Assembly (NCBI RefSeq): GCF_042788235.1
Contig: NZ_JBHZOL010000031.1
Location: 1 to 64,000 of the forward strand
Direction of reading: 5' to 3'
Source of the DNA: Sphaerothrix epifaneia
GTDB taxonomy: Bacteria; Cyanobacteriota; Cyanobacteriia; Phormidesmidales; Phormidesmidaceae
Length of the DNA stretch: 64,000 nt
Made by a program: the position numbers and the translations under genes. Below are positions 7,755 to 17,182 of the stretch, one piece after another (the stretch's first letter is position 1; each line of letters begins with the position of its first letter). Under the pieces are notes generated by a model. It did no database searches. It was not told the origin of the DNA and worked only from the letters and a program-made list of their open reading frames with translations.

Positions 7755-9653
7755 ATGCGCTTTAAAGTTAAACCCCCATTGACTTCCGCACCCTTATTGA
7801 GGTTCCTCTCAACCTTAAAGCGTAGCCATCAGCCTTGGCTGTCGGGTCTAGTGGCCGCGACGCTGACGTTAGGACTGTGGCAACTCGGTGCCTGGCAATC
7901 GCTCGAGCAGCAAGGATACAACCTGCTGTTTTGGCTAAGAGAACATTCAGGTAAAAACATTGCCTTAGATTGGGATGAGCGCATTGCTGTTATTGCCATT
8001 GATGAGGCCAGTTTGCAGCAATATGGGCGATTTCCCTGGTCGCGACAGCGCTACGCTGAACTCCTCGATACCCTGGCGATCGCCCAACCAGCAGCCGTAG
8101 CCTTTGACATCTTGATGACAGAGTCAACGCCAGAAGATGCAACCTTTGCTGAAGCCGTCTTTTTTAACGGTAATGTCGTCTTAGCCATTGGCGACGATGG
8201 CCAGGGCAATGCCCTTGGAATCACCTCACTCATTGCGGAAACAGCCAGGGGGTCTTATCTGAGCGGCCATGTTAAAAACCTGCCCAGTGCCGATGGCGTG
8301 AGTCGCGAGGTGCAGCTTTACGAAGGGCAATTACCCGCCTTTAGCGTTGCCGCCATTGAGGTATACAACACCACCCTGGCAAATACGCTCAGAAGTACCG
8401 CCGATAAGCCAGAAACGATTCCGCAATTGCCCAGCCCTCACCAGCCCCAAGCGTGGGTCAACTGGCCTGGGCCGATTGCACCTCGTAACGCCGCCGCTTC
8501 TGAACTGTCGGTCTACTCATTTCAGGCGGTCATGTCTGGGCAAGTGGCTCCAGCGGTGTTTCAAAATAAATTGGTTTTAGTTGGGGCTACTGCCGCTGGT
8601 TTAGATCCGGTGCGATCGCCCTACCATCTCAATCCACCCGTAGGGGGGATTTTTTTTCACGCAGCTGTGATCGACAACTTGCTCAACGATCGCTTTTTGC
8701 AAAGACCAACTGGGGCTTGGGTAGGGGTACTAATTCTGGCCATAGGGTTAGTAACCAACCGTTTGCTACAACCACGAGGCCCCCAGGCAAGGCTATTGAT
8801 GATTTTGGGGCTACCGCTTTTGTGGCTAGGGCTGGCTTTGGCCGCTTTTATCGGAGGCTGGTGGCTACCGCTGGCCGCTCCGATTGGCTGTCTGTGGGGT
8901 ACAGCAGCCGGATTGCAGCTTCAAGAACAGCGTGAACGCCAACAGTTAATGGCCCTGTTTGCGATGAATGTTTCGCCCCAAACGGCTCAACTTATTTGGC
9001 AACAAAAATCGACTATTTTGAAAGGCCATGAAGTCGTGGCGCAAGAGCTAGTTGCGACAGTCCTATTTATAGACATTCGCGGCTTTACCCAGATTGCCGA
9101 AAAACTCTCTTCTAACGATTTGCTGATTTGGCTCAATCGCTATTTTGAGGTCATGACCGACTGTATTATTGCCCACGGTGGCGTCATCGATAAATACATC
9201 GGTGATGCCATTATGGCGGTATTTGGCGCGCCGTTTCCTCGCAGATCTTTAGAGCAAATCAACCAGGATGCGATCGCTGCGGTTTCGGCCAGTCTGGAAA
9301 TGCATCAGCGATTGCAAGTGCTGAACCAGGAATTTGCCGCTAACGGTCAGCCAACCATTCAATTTGGCATTGGTATTCACACAGGGGCGCTGATTGCTGG
9401 TACGGTGGGAAATCGCCAACGTCTTAGCTACTCGCTTTTTGGCGATACCGTCAATGTGGCTTCTCGCTTAGAGCAACTCACTAAAGAAATTGCGGCAACT
9501 TTCCCTTATCGCATTTTGCTGACCGCCGTCACGCAAGGGCATATTAAACAGCATTTTGCCACTCACCCCTTTCGCTCTGTTGTTTTGCGAGGCCGTCGCA
9601 CCGAAACGCTGGTCTACACAGTTGAGCCGCTGGCTGAGAAAGCCAGTACTTAA
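7755..9653 (+). CDS. CHASE2-domain class III adenylate/guanylate cyclase
   Basis: A 632-residue membrane signal transducer. An N-terminal transmembrane helix (about 28-48) is followed by an extracytoplasmic CHASE2 sensor (about 55-310; IAVIAIDEASLQQYG, AFDILMTE), then three membrane helices (about 320-390). The cytoplasmic class III cyclase domain spans about 430-620. Both metal aspartates are visible, in FIDIRGFT and KYIGDAIMAVFG, as is the base-contacting Lys in DKYIGD. The second base-contacting position reads YSLFGDTVN, Ser instead of the Asp of class IIIa or Thr of class IIIb. cAMP is the likely product, but specificity cannot be settled by eye. Its stop overlaps the stop of the convergent PBP gene by 4 bases. 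Confidence 0.88.
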   Translation: MRFKVKPPLTSAPLLRFLSTLKRSHQPWLSGLVAATLTLGLWQLGAWQSLEQQGYNLLFWLREHSGKNIALDWDERIAVIAIDEASLQQYGRFPWSRQRYAELLDTLAIAQPAAVAFDILMTESTPEDATFAEAVFFNGNVVLAIGDDGQGNALGITSLIAETARGSYLSGHVKNLPSADGVSREVQLYEGQLPAFSVAAIEVYNTTLANTLRSTADKPETIPQLPSPHQPQAWVNWPGPIAPRNAAASELSVYSFQAVMSGQVAPAVFQNKLVLVGATAAGLDPVRSPYHLNPPVGGIFFHAAVIDNLLNDRFLQRPTGAWVGVLILAIGLVTNRLLQPRGPQARLLMILGLPLLWLGLALAAFIGGWWLPLAAPIGCLWGTAAGLQLQEQRERQQLMALFAMNVSPQTAQLIWQQKSTILKGHEVVAQELVATVLFIDIRGFTQIAEKLSSNDLLIWLNRYFEVMTDCIIAHGGVIDKYIGDAIMAVFGAPFPRRSLEQINQDAIAAVSASLEMHQRLQVLNQEFAANGQPTIQFGIGIHTGALIAGTVGNRQRLSYSLFGDTVNVASRLEQLTKEIAATFPYRILLTAVTQGHIKQHFATHPFRSVVLRGRRTETLVYTVEPLAEKAST

Positions 9654-11914
9654 GGTAAAATCTGACCCATATAATCGCCCCAGAGCTGGGCGGCTTGGGC
9701 GCTGCTGCCATCTGTAGGGGTGTTGTCGTCGTTGCCTAACCAAATTCCGGTTGTAAGCTGGTAGCGAGGAACCATACCCACAAACCATAAATCGCGGTTG
9801 TCATTGGTGGTTCCAGTCTTGCCCCCTTCCCCCAATCCCAAAAAAGCGTTGCGTCCAGTGCCCCCTTGAATCACCCCTTGCATCAGCCCTACCAGGGTAT
9901 CGGCAACGGGTGGAGACAGCGCTGGCTGATTGGCATCTCCAGCTTGGCCAAATTCGTAGATAATTCGGCAGGTTTGCGGATCTTGCAAATCGGTGCAGTC
10001 GCTGCTGTCTAGCACACGAACAATACCGTGAGGACGATTCCAAACGCCTTCATTGGCGATCGCTGCAAACGCCCCTGTTATTTCTAGGGGGGTAACTTCA
10101 CTTTCGCCTAAAACCAAACCAGGCACCGGATTGAGATCTGACTCAATTCCCAGTCGCTGAGCCGTTTGCACAATATTGTTGAGGCCAGCTTCTTGAGCAA
10201 TCCTCAGCGCCACTACGTTTTCAGAACGAGCCAGTCCGGCATACATATCGAGGGCACCGCCGCCAGAGCGACACCCCTCAAAAAACTGCCCTTGCCAGGT
10301 CAAGCCACTACAGCCAAAAGTTGTGCTAGGAGAAATGTCTTGTTCTAGCGCCGTTGCATAAGCAATTACCTTAAAGGTGGAACCGGGCTGACGCAGCGCC
10401 TGACTGGCTCGGTTAAACTGACTTTCTTGATAGTCTGCTCCCCCTACCAGCGCTTGAATAGCGCCGTTTTCCGTATCTAGCGTTACCAAAGCGCCTTGTG
10501 AAAATCCAGAAGCGCTCCCCGCGCTGCTGATATAGCTTCTGAGCGACTCTTCTGCGGTTTCTTGCGTATCTAGGTCGAGGCTGGTTTCAACAATAAAGTT
10601 GCCTTCTCTAGCTAACTGGATGCCCAAAACCTGATCTAACTCATCAAAGATGTAGCTATAAAAGTAAGGAGCGCGGGTATTGGCGAGTTGTTCTCTAGCT
10701 TTCGGGCTAATTTCAATGCGCGATCGCCGAGCCCGCCGCGCTTCTTCCTGGCTAACCATACCTAAGGCCGCCATGCGATCGAGCACGCGATTACGATACT
10801 CAACAGCCGCCTGATAATTTTGCACGGGGTTAAAAGCATTCGGGGCTGGCAAAATCCCGGCTAGGGTCGCAGCTTCTGAAAGATTGAGCGATTGAGCCGG
10901 CTTGTCGAAGTAAAACTCGGCGGCATCCTCAAAGCCGTAGAGATTGCCCCCTAGATAGACCCGGTTTAGATAGGTCAACAGCAAAAAGGTTTTGCTATGA
11001 AAAGCCTCTAGCTTTAGAGCTACGATCGCTTCTCGAATTTTGCGTCCAGTCGAATCGTCAGTGCCAACATACTCACGGTAAATGCTGCGGGCAAGCTGCT
11101 GGGTAACGGTGCTGCCGCCTTCTCGGATTTCGCCGCCTCGAACATTCGTAATTAGTGCCCGCAGGATTCCTAGTGGGTCAACGCCGAGGTGCCAGTAGTA
11201 GCGGGCATCTTCTGAGGCAATTACGGCTTTGGGCAGGTAGGGGGAAAAGTCAGCCAGCCGCTTTTGTTCAATGTGCGCTTGGTTAGATTGGGGGCGTAAC
11301 GGTACACGAGTGCCGTCTTCTTCAGCATAAATAATGACCGGGCCTTGCACTGATTCTGGCAGTGGACTTACTCGAATTTTGGGCCACTCTAAACCTACAA
11401 TCCACAAAGCGATCGCCGCTGTGAAGCCAGTAACGCCATAAACTCCGTAGCGAGCCGTCTGCACATACCAGGGCGGAGGATCAATGTATTGGATGGTGAC
11501 GGCATTGGCTAACTCAGTAGGGCCTAGCGTATAGCGATCGCCATGACGCAAAACCACCTTAGACAATCGTTTTTTGCCGCGATAAATGCCGTTGGTCGAG
11601 TCTCGATCTTTAAGAACAAAAGGATTACCCGGCTGTGTGCGATCGCGCGCCAAAGACGCATGCACCTGACTGACAATCGGATTGCGAATTACGATATCGC
11701 TAGACTTCGAGCTACGACCAATAACATAGCGCTCACCTAAAAGCGGAAAAACCTCTGTCTTACCCCCTGCTTCTTCCACATGAAGCTCGGCGACTTGAGC
11801 GCCGGACTTGAGGGCAAATTTGGAAAAATCTACCTTAGCCCGTACTGTTTGGAAGGCTTGGGTAACCGTATTAAGCAATGTCTGCTGAGGGTTAGGCGGC
11901 TTCGATAAAGGCAT
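9650..11914 (-). CDS. FHA-domain class A penicillin-binding protein (PBP1A-like)
   Basis: A 754-residue bifunctional peptidoglycan synthase with an extra cytoplasmic N-terminus. Residues about 50-135 form an FHA phosphothreonine-binding domain (RYVIGRSSKSSDI, QVHASL, DSTNGIY). A single membrane helix (about 155-180) and the GT51 transglycosylase follow (ASEDARYYWHLGVD, EGGSTVTQQLAR). The transpeptidase has SxxK in PGSTFKV, SxN in ARSENVV and KTG in GGKTGTTND. The FHA domain suggests control by Ser/Thr phosphorylation (inference). It is the last gene of a bioY-lspA-PBP run, 76 bases after lspA. It is tail-to-tail with the cyclase gene, with a 4-base overlap. Confidence 0.92.
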   Translation of the reverse strand: MPLSKPPNPQQTLLNTVTQAFQTVRAKVDFSKFALKSGAQVAELHVEEAGGKTEVFPLLGERYVIGRSSKSSDIVIRNPIVSQVHASLARDRTQPGNPFVLKDRDSTNGIYRGKKRLSKVVLRHGDRYTLGPTELANAVTIQYIDPPPWYVQTARYGVYGVTGFTAAIALWIVGLEWPKIRVSPLPESVQGPVIIYAEEDGTRVPLRPQSNQAHIEQKRLADFSPYLPKAVIASEDARYYWHLGVDPLGILRALITNVRGGEIREGGSTVTQQLARSIYREYVGTDDSTGRKIREAIVALKLEAFHSKTFLLLTYLNRVYLGGNLYGFEDAAEFYFDKPAQSLNLSEAATLAGILPAPNAFNPVQNYQAAVEYRNRVLDRMAALGMVSQEEARRARRSRIEISPKAREQLANTRAPYFYSYIFDELDQVLGIQLAREGNFIVETSLDLDTQETAEESLRSYISSAGSASGFSQGALVTLDTENGAIQALVGGADYQESQFNRASQALRQPGSTFKVIAYATALEQDISPSTTFGCSGLTWQGQFFEGCRSGGGALDMYAGLARSENVVALRIAQEAGLNNIVQTAQRLGIESDLNPVPGLVLGESEVTPLEITGAFAAIANEGVWNRPHGIVRVLDSSDCTDLQDPQTCRIIYEFGQAGDANQPALSPPVADTLVGLMQGVIQGGTGRNAFLGLGEGGKTGTTNDNRDLWFVGMVPRYQLTTGIWLGNDDNTPTDGSSAQAAQLWGDYMGQILP

Positions 11915-11990
11915 AGCACAAGAAAGACCTTAAAAAACCTAGCAAAACGACGCACACCGACGAGCGGCAAGTTTCTAATTGACCTACATT

Positions 11991-12464
11991 CTACTGACTA
12001 TCGCGCTTAGGTCGAAAAGCCGCTAATAGCAAACAGCCAATTCCTACATTAATAAACACATCAGCCAGGTTAAAAATCGGAAACTGAATCAGCCGAAAAT
12101 CTAAAAAATCGACGACTTCGCCAGCCAGTAAACGATCAATGCCGTTGCCTAACGCCCCGCTCAAAATAAAACCATAACCAGCTTCTTCCCAGCGGTTCGC
12201 TAGCGATACCCAAAAGCCTAAAGCAATTAAGCCCAAACTCACAGCTAGCGACAGCCAGCGGAGCCAGTCGCCATTTTCACTAAATAAGCTGAAGGCGGCT
12301 CCCTTGTTGGTGACATAAGTCAAATGGAAGATACCTGGCCACAACGGTATAGTTTGCGGCGGTATTGTCAGCTCAAAATTGTTAACGACCCAGAGCTTTG
12401 AGAGCTGATCTAAAACTAAGCCCGCGATCGCGGCAACCCAAAAAAACCGATTTTTAATCTGCAT
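11991..12464 (-). CDS. lspA: Lipoprotein signal peptidase LspA
   Basis: A 157-residue, four-helix inner membrane aspartyl protease that removes signal peptides from diacylated prolipoproteins. The catalytic aspartates lie in GNGIDRLL and FNLADVFI, and NKGAAFS is also a conserved family segment. Only 6 bases separate it from the upstream bioY gene, so they form one transcription unit. Confidence 0.95.
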   Translation of the reverse strand: MQIKNRFFWVAAIAGLVLDQLSKLWVVNNFELTIPPQTIPLWPGIFHLTYVTNKGAAFSLFSENGDWLRWLSLAVSLGLIALGFWVSLANRWEEAGYGFILSGALGNGIDRLLAGEVVDFLDFRLIQFPIFNLADVFINVGIGCLLLAAFRPKRDSQ

Positions 12465-12470
12465 AACGCA

Positions 12471-13070
12471 CTAATAAAACATGAGCTGCCGCACAACAAA
12501 AGCAATCACTGACACGGCACAAGCCACAGCAAGCTGCCCTGGAATTCGATAAACCGAGTAAACCAGAACCGCCTCTGTCAGGCTAATCGGTACCGCAGTG
12601 GCCCACCCAATTGTGTAAGCAAACAGCAGGTAAACCAAACCACAAGCGTGGATCACCATCAGACCGCAAACACAGCCAAAGGCCAACATTTCTAGTTTAA
12701 GCTTTGTACGAAAAGCCCAAAACCCACAGATCCAAGCTGCCGGAATAAACCCAATTAAAAAACCAAACGTTGGTTCTCGCACATAGCCAATGCCACCGCC
12801 TTGGGTAAAAACCTGAAACTCAAAACTATGAAACAACACCAATCCTAAAGCTAAGTATGCGATTTGCGCCAAAGTAGCGGCATTTTTTCCGCCCAAGCAG
12901 CCCGTTAGCAACACTGCCCCAACTTGAAAGCTAACGCCTAATGAGAGGGCGTGAACGCCAACTTCGCCCCAATGCCAGGGAGGGCTGGTAATAAAAACTT
13001 CGAGCCAAGTCCCCGCAATGGTTAGGATTAAGCCAATTAAGGCCCAAAGCAGCTCAGTGGGTGCAAACAC
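12471..13070 (-). CDS. bioY: BioY-family biotin transporter S component
   Basis: A 199-residue membrane protein with about six hydrophobic segments. The family segment GGIGYVREPTFGFLIGF and the order of helices match BioY, the biotin-binding S component of ECF importers. It starts with GTG at 13070, behind a good AGAGGA ribosome binding site. No EcfT or ATPase gene is adjacent. It may act with a distant module, possibly including the ECF-type ATPase at 631-1305 (inference). bioF at the right end of the window shows this strain also has biotin synthesis genes. Confidence 0.85.
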   Translation of the reverse strand: MFAPTELLWALIGLILTIAGTWLEVFITSPPWHWGEVGVHALSLGVSFQVGAVLLTGCLGGKNAATLAQIAYLALGLVLFHSFEFQVFTQGGGIGYVREPTFGFLIGFIPAAWICGFWAFRTKLKLEMLAFGCVCGLMVIHACGLVYLLFAYTIGWATAVPISLTEAVLVYSVYRIPGQLAVACAVSVIAFVVRQLMFY

Positions 13071-13649
13071 CTGATTGATCCTCTAGGGTAAATGGGATAT
13101 TTTACATCGCCTCTTTAACCGCGAGTTAAAATCAGGGCTTTCTTGCAAAGATTAGGGTTGGGGCTGTTGCTAACAATAGAACCGCGATCGCCCTTTTTAG
13201 TCCCCCTTGTTGACAGTCCTCAACTCTAAAATTAAGACATCCAAATTGCTAAAGGCTCCTTCAGCCATTGATTTAGCCTTCTGCTGTTGCCTCAACCATA
13301 AAAGACCTGTGCCGCCAGCAAAACAAAGTTGCTAGCAACACAGGCCAAGGTGCAAGATGAGCGAGAGCAGCTCTGAAAGATTGCCGTAAAAAACTGGTCA
13401 GACCCCTCTGAGATAGAGCCTTATTTGTTTGCAGACGTTCCAGCTTGAAAGTGTCTTAATAGCTGATGGGGAGGCAATAGACGGCTTCAGCCCTTTAAAG
13501 CACGCTCTCAGTCTGGGTTTAGAAGGGGGGCAGACCAAAGCTAATTGCTGGGTTAACTGCATTGGGGCATGGTCGAGATTTTTTGGGGCTAGAAACGCTC
13601 TCAACCAATTGCCCTAGGCACTCAGAGATTTCGAGCAAGTTGATAACAC
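13071..13649. other. Intergenic region between bioY and the RTX gene
   Basis: No convincing gene. It holds the bioY promoter side and the 3' side of the RTX gene. A possible stem pairs GACCTGTG near 13304 with CACAGGCC near 13340. Open frames on both strands at 13398-13617 have no family resemblance or ribosome binding site. Confidence 0.4.
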
Positions 13650-16241
13650 CTAAACAAAATCGAAGCTGCTGCTGGCCAAGTCAAGATTAGCGTTGCCTTT
13701 GACCACAGCGATAAGGTCTTCTCCACTGGCCGTATTCAGGTAGATAGCGGTTCCTTTCGGCTGGCCTGCCGGAGCCGAGCCTAAGGAATATTGTTCGGCA
13801 CGGCCATGCAACTGTATCACGTCTCCTTGGTTAGCGCGGAAGTCATGGATTAAGGCGTAGTCACTGTCTCCGCCACTGCCATAGAAGCTCTGGGTTGCAT
13901 CTCCCAACCAGAAGGTATCGGCGTCGCTACCGCCAATGAGATCATCCTGTTCCGCTAGACCCACTTGAGGGGCGCTGGGATCGGTACCAATTAGCTGATC
14001 CTGACCGCTACCACCTTTGAGGATGTCTCGGCCTAACCCTCCTTCCAGGACATCGTCACCTGCTTCGCCAAAGAGGCGATCGCTGTCTTCACCCGCTTTG
14101 ATTTGATCGTTACCGCTTCCTCCTTGCAGCCAGTCATCGCCGCTATCCCCCCATAGCTCATCGTCATCGTTGCCACCATTGAGGCGATCGCGCCCCATGC
14201 CACCGACTAATTGATCATTGCCGTTTTCACCAAAGAGGCTATCATTGCCTTCTCCGCCTGCCATTGAGTCATTGCCAGCCCCGCCGCGAAGCAGGTCATT
14301 GCCACCCTCACCAAAGAGCGCATCGTCGCCTTGGTCGCCAAAAAGCTGGTCGTTGCTATCGCCACCTTTGATCTGGTCGTCGCCTGCACCCCCTTGCAGC
14401 CAATCGCTACCGTCATCGCCAGAAATGACATCGTTACCGAGATCGCCTTTAATGCGATCGCGACCCAATCCCCCTTGAAGGTTGTCATCTCCCTCATTAC
14501 CCAAGAGGACATCGTTTCCATTGTTACCTGTGATGACATCGTTGCCGAGGCCGCCTCTAATTTCGTCATCGCCGTTGCCACCCAAGAGAATGTCATCGCC
14601 GCCATTCCCAAAAATTTTGTCGTTGCCAGCTAGCCCTAAAATTTGCTCAGCTTCAGCCCCCCCTCTCAGCAGATTGCTGTCTTGATCGCCAGAAATAGTG
14701 ATTACAGAACCTTGGTCTGGCCCTGTCGGCGGGCTACCTGTTCCGCTACCATCAGCAGGCGTTGGTGTACTGGGTAAACCTCCACCGCTACTGCTAACAC
14801 CACCCGACTCTTGCGGCGCAGCAACATTAGGCGCAGACGGAGATGGCGTTGGCGCAGGCACCGAATTAGAGAATTCATAAGCTCCCGCATCAATTCTGCC
14901 GCCTTTAGGCCGCTGCACCTCATTGAGAGCGTTTTGAGCATAACGCCCAATCTGGTTAGAACCTCTATCAATCGCCGCAGATGACTGAGACAACCGAAAA
15001 TCTTTTTTATCGGCGTTAACAAAACCGACTGAATCAACTGCCGTATTTTGACGCTGTTGCAGGTTACTAATGCTTCCCCCTGTTTGATAAAGCTGACTAA
15101 AGCCATCGGTAAACAGGTTGTGATCCACAGTTACATTGCTAACGTTCGCAAAATAACCATTTCGATAAGTGCTATCGGCAAAAATGTTGTTGCGGATTAA
15201 AACATTGTTAACCCGTTGATAACCAGAAGCTAGATTGCCACCAATGACAATTGCCTGCACGTTACCTGACAACGTATTGTTGAGTATTTCAACTCCCTCA
15301 ACATTGTGGCCAACCCCAATGCCAGAACCTCCATTTACCCCTTGCTGCCCGTTATCGTAGACAACGTTGTTGTAAATACGAATATCTGACACCTTGCCAA
15401 CACGGGCGACCTCATCAGCAATGACAATGCCATCTGCTCTGTTGCCATAAACCGTATTGTTGTAAATGTCAACGTTGAAGGTATTCGCTCTGTTGCCATC
15501 TACATAAATAGCAGGCCCCCCTCGATAACCACCGTAGCCGCCAGAAATTTGAGCGGTTCCAGTCACCGTATTGTTATGAACTGAACCGTTGCGAGAACCC
15601 GTTTTAATGTCTATGCCTTCTTTCGTTGTGTTTTTAACGAAATTACCAGCAACCTCAAATCCATCAACTCCCCAAAGCGATAAAGCTTCTTGCGGCGAAC
15701 CCTGATCATTTGAGGTTTTCCACTTCCAGTTTGCGCGTTCAACGGTGTTGTTGAGTATTTTGATATTTGAGCTAGTAACTTCTGCTTCGCCACCGCCAAA
15801 ATAGGTGTCAGGCATAACAATAATGCCGGATGCCCCTGTTTCGTAGGTATGATTGTTTTGAACAATCATATTGTTGGCATCTCGCAGTGAAATTCCAGCC
15901 CAAGAGGTATTTTCAATTCGAAAACCATCAATCACCCAATAGCCTTCGCCAGCAGACTGAATAACCCCTTCACGAAACCCACCTGCATTAGGATTAGGAT
16001 CCCGCAGAATTACATTGCCATTGGCCTTTAAGTTAATATGCCCTTGCTGGCTATTACCTGATTTTTCTAAGGTGATTGACTCTCGATAAGTCCCTGATTG
16101 AACCAAAACTGTATCGCCTGCTTTTACAGGTGATCTTTGGCTCACTGCATAGCTAATGTCTTTCCAGGGTAGCTCTTTAGTCCCTGGATTTTTGTTGTTA
16201 CCGTTCGGAGAAACGTAGTATGAGCGACTGTTCGTATTCAT
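13650..16241 (-). CDS. Large secreted protein: right-handed beta-helix plus RTX calcium-binding repeats
   Basis: An 863-residue protein. Residues about 8-425 form a right-handed parallel beta-helix with many Asn-rich coils (NNTVYGNRADGI, NNILN-like turns), beginning YYVSPNGNNKNPGT. This is the layout of pectate-lyase or alginate-epimerase type folds. A Pro/Ser/Gly linker (about 460-505) leads to RTX nonapeptide repeats (about 515-760; GGxGxDxLxG forms such as GNGGDDILLGG). The end domain (about 770-863) is of the kind that follows RTX blocks. RTX proteins normally leave by type I secretion and fold on Ca2+. No signal peptide is seen. No transporter genes are adjacent. The ATG at 16241 fits the first beta strand better than the upstream in-frame start at 16277. 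Confidence 0.82.
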   Translation of the reverse strand: MNTNSRSYYVSPNGNNKNPGTKELPWKDISYAVSQRSPVKAGDTVLVQSGTYRESITLEKSGNSQQGHINLKANGNVILRDPNPNAGGFREGVIQSAGEGYWVIDGFRIENTSWAGISLRDANNMIVQNNHTYETGASGIIVMPDTYFGGGEAEVTSSNIKILNNTVERANWKWKTSNDQGSPQEALSLWGVDGFEVAGNFVKNTTKEGIDIKTGSRNGSVHNNTVTGTAQISGGYGGYRGGPAIYVDGNRANTFNVDIYNNTVYGNRADGIVIADEVARVGKVSDIRIYNNVVYDNGQQGVNGGSGIGVGHNVEGVEILNNTLSGNVQAIVIGGNLASGYQRVNNVLIRNNIFADSTYRNGYFANVSNVTVDHNLFTDGFSQLYQTGGSISNLQQRQNTAVDSVGFVNADKKDFRLSQSSAAIDRGSNQIGRYAQNALNEVQRPKGGRIDAGAYEFSNSVPAPTPSPSAPNVAAPQESGGVSSSGGGLPSTPTPADGSGTGSPPTGPDQGSVITISGDQDSNLLRGGAEAEQILGLAGNDKIFGNGGDDILLGGNGDDEIRGGLGNDVITGNNGNDVLLGNEGDDNLQGGLGRDRIKGDLGNDVISGDDGSDWLQGGAGDDQIKGGDSNDQLFGDQGDDALFGEGGNDLLRGGAGNDSMAGGEGNDSLFGENGNDQLVGGMGRDRLNGGNDDDELWGDSGDDWLQGGSGNDQIKAGEDSDRLFGEAGDDVLEGGLGRDILKGGSGQDQLIGTDPSAPQVGLAEQDDLIGGSDADTFWLGDATQSFYGSGGDSDYALIHDFRANQGDVIQLHGRAEQYSLGSAPAGQPKGTAIYLNTASGEDLIAVVKGNANLDLASSSFDFV
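13970..14690 (-). repeat. RTX nonapeptide-coding repeat tract
   Basis: Roughly 27-base units encode GGxGxDxLx motifs inside the RTX gene. Their regularity produces several long antisense open frames that are not genes. Confidence 0.85.
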
Positions 16242-17182
16242 TGATTGCTCGCGAATTAACATCAGTCGGCATTGCACCCTAATCCAGATTCTAAAAGTTT
16301 TAAATCTGGCAAAAAACCAGAACCTTTTAGCAGACCTTCACTTCACACTTTATAGTAAATTCATGATTGAATGGTGAACTGTGAAAGTACGGATTTAAGA
16401 GAATAAAGATGACAAAGCCCTATTAAATTCAGAGTCTTTACTGATTAGATTTACTACTAGCCAATCTCTGTTTTACGCCCAACAAAAAGCTGAAAATTAA
16501 AACAAATAGACATTTTCGAAAAACCTTTAAACATCTCAGTTCAACGTACAACTGCCCGCTAAAGTTTGGCCTTTCTCGACTAAGGGAAAAGCGTCAAATT
16601 TGAATATCTTTTTCCAAGCAGCTTAAAACCAGCTACCTGTGAGAAGGTAGGCTTTAAGGGTGCGAAATGCAGTATTTAGAGATAAAAACCAGAAGAGAAC
16701 TCAACTAGAGAGGCTGCAGCCTTGCTTCAGCATTTCGATGCAATTTGATTCTCATTAGCTGAGTACTGATTACCTATTACCTTAAAGTCGGATTTTGGAA
16801 TCGTGTATCTGCTGTCAACTCTTGGGATGCTAAACAGTTTCATTGTTTTTTAGGGATATCAGAAGCTTGCTTTTGAATCACGAAAATAAGCAACTCTGTT
16901 TTTCCAACAAACTACGCTTTGAAACTACATGGACTTTTGCTGCACCTGAGTTCTGACAAATTGATAAGCGACCTAAGGTTATATCAGTGAGGAATAGAGT
17001 TTGATCAATCAATCCACACTCGGATCAGTTATAGAAGCTTCTGAACGGCAAGGCCAACAGTGTTATTACGGATTTGTTAAGTTAACTTTATATTGTTTAG
17101 ACGGCTGGTAAGTCATCTTACAGGCTATTCACTGATGGCTCATATCGTTGTCATTAGCAAAGCTAGAAGCAGGCAGGGGGCA
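16242..17182. other. Long AT-rich intergenic region with possible structured RNA
   Basis: No gene is supported. The most structured part is 16622-16740. CTTAAA/TTTAAG encloses AGCTACC/GGTAGGCT (16622-16657). CGAAATGC (16663-16670) can pair with GCATTTCG (16730-16737), and a 12-bp perfect palindrome AGGCTGCAGCCT lies at 16711-16722 inside that pair. The rest is low in GC and should contain the promoter of the RTX gene. Confidence 0.4.

Noticed and set aside
13398..13617. Overlapping small frames on both strands
   Set aside because: No ribosome binding site, no family resemblance, mutually antisense.
14207..14685. Several long frames antisense to or out of frame with the RTX repeats
   Set aside because: They are by-products of the repetitive GGxGxD codon pattern, with low-complexity translations.
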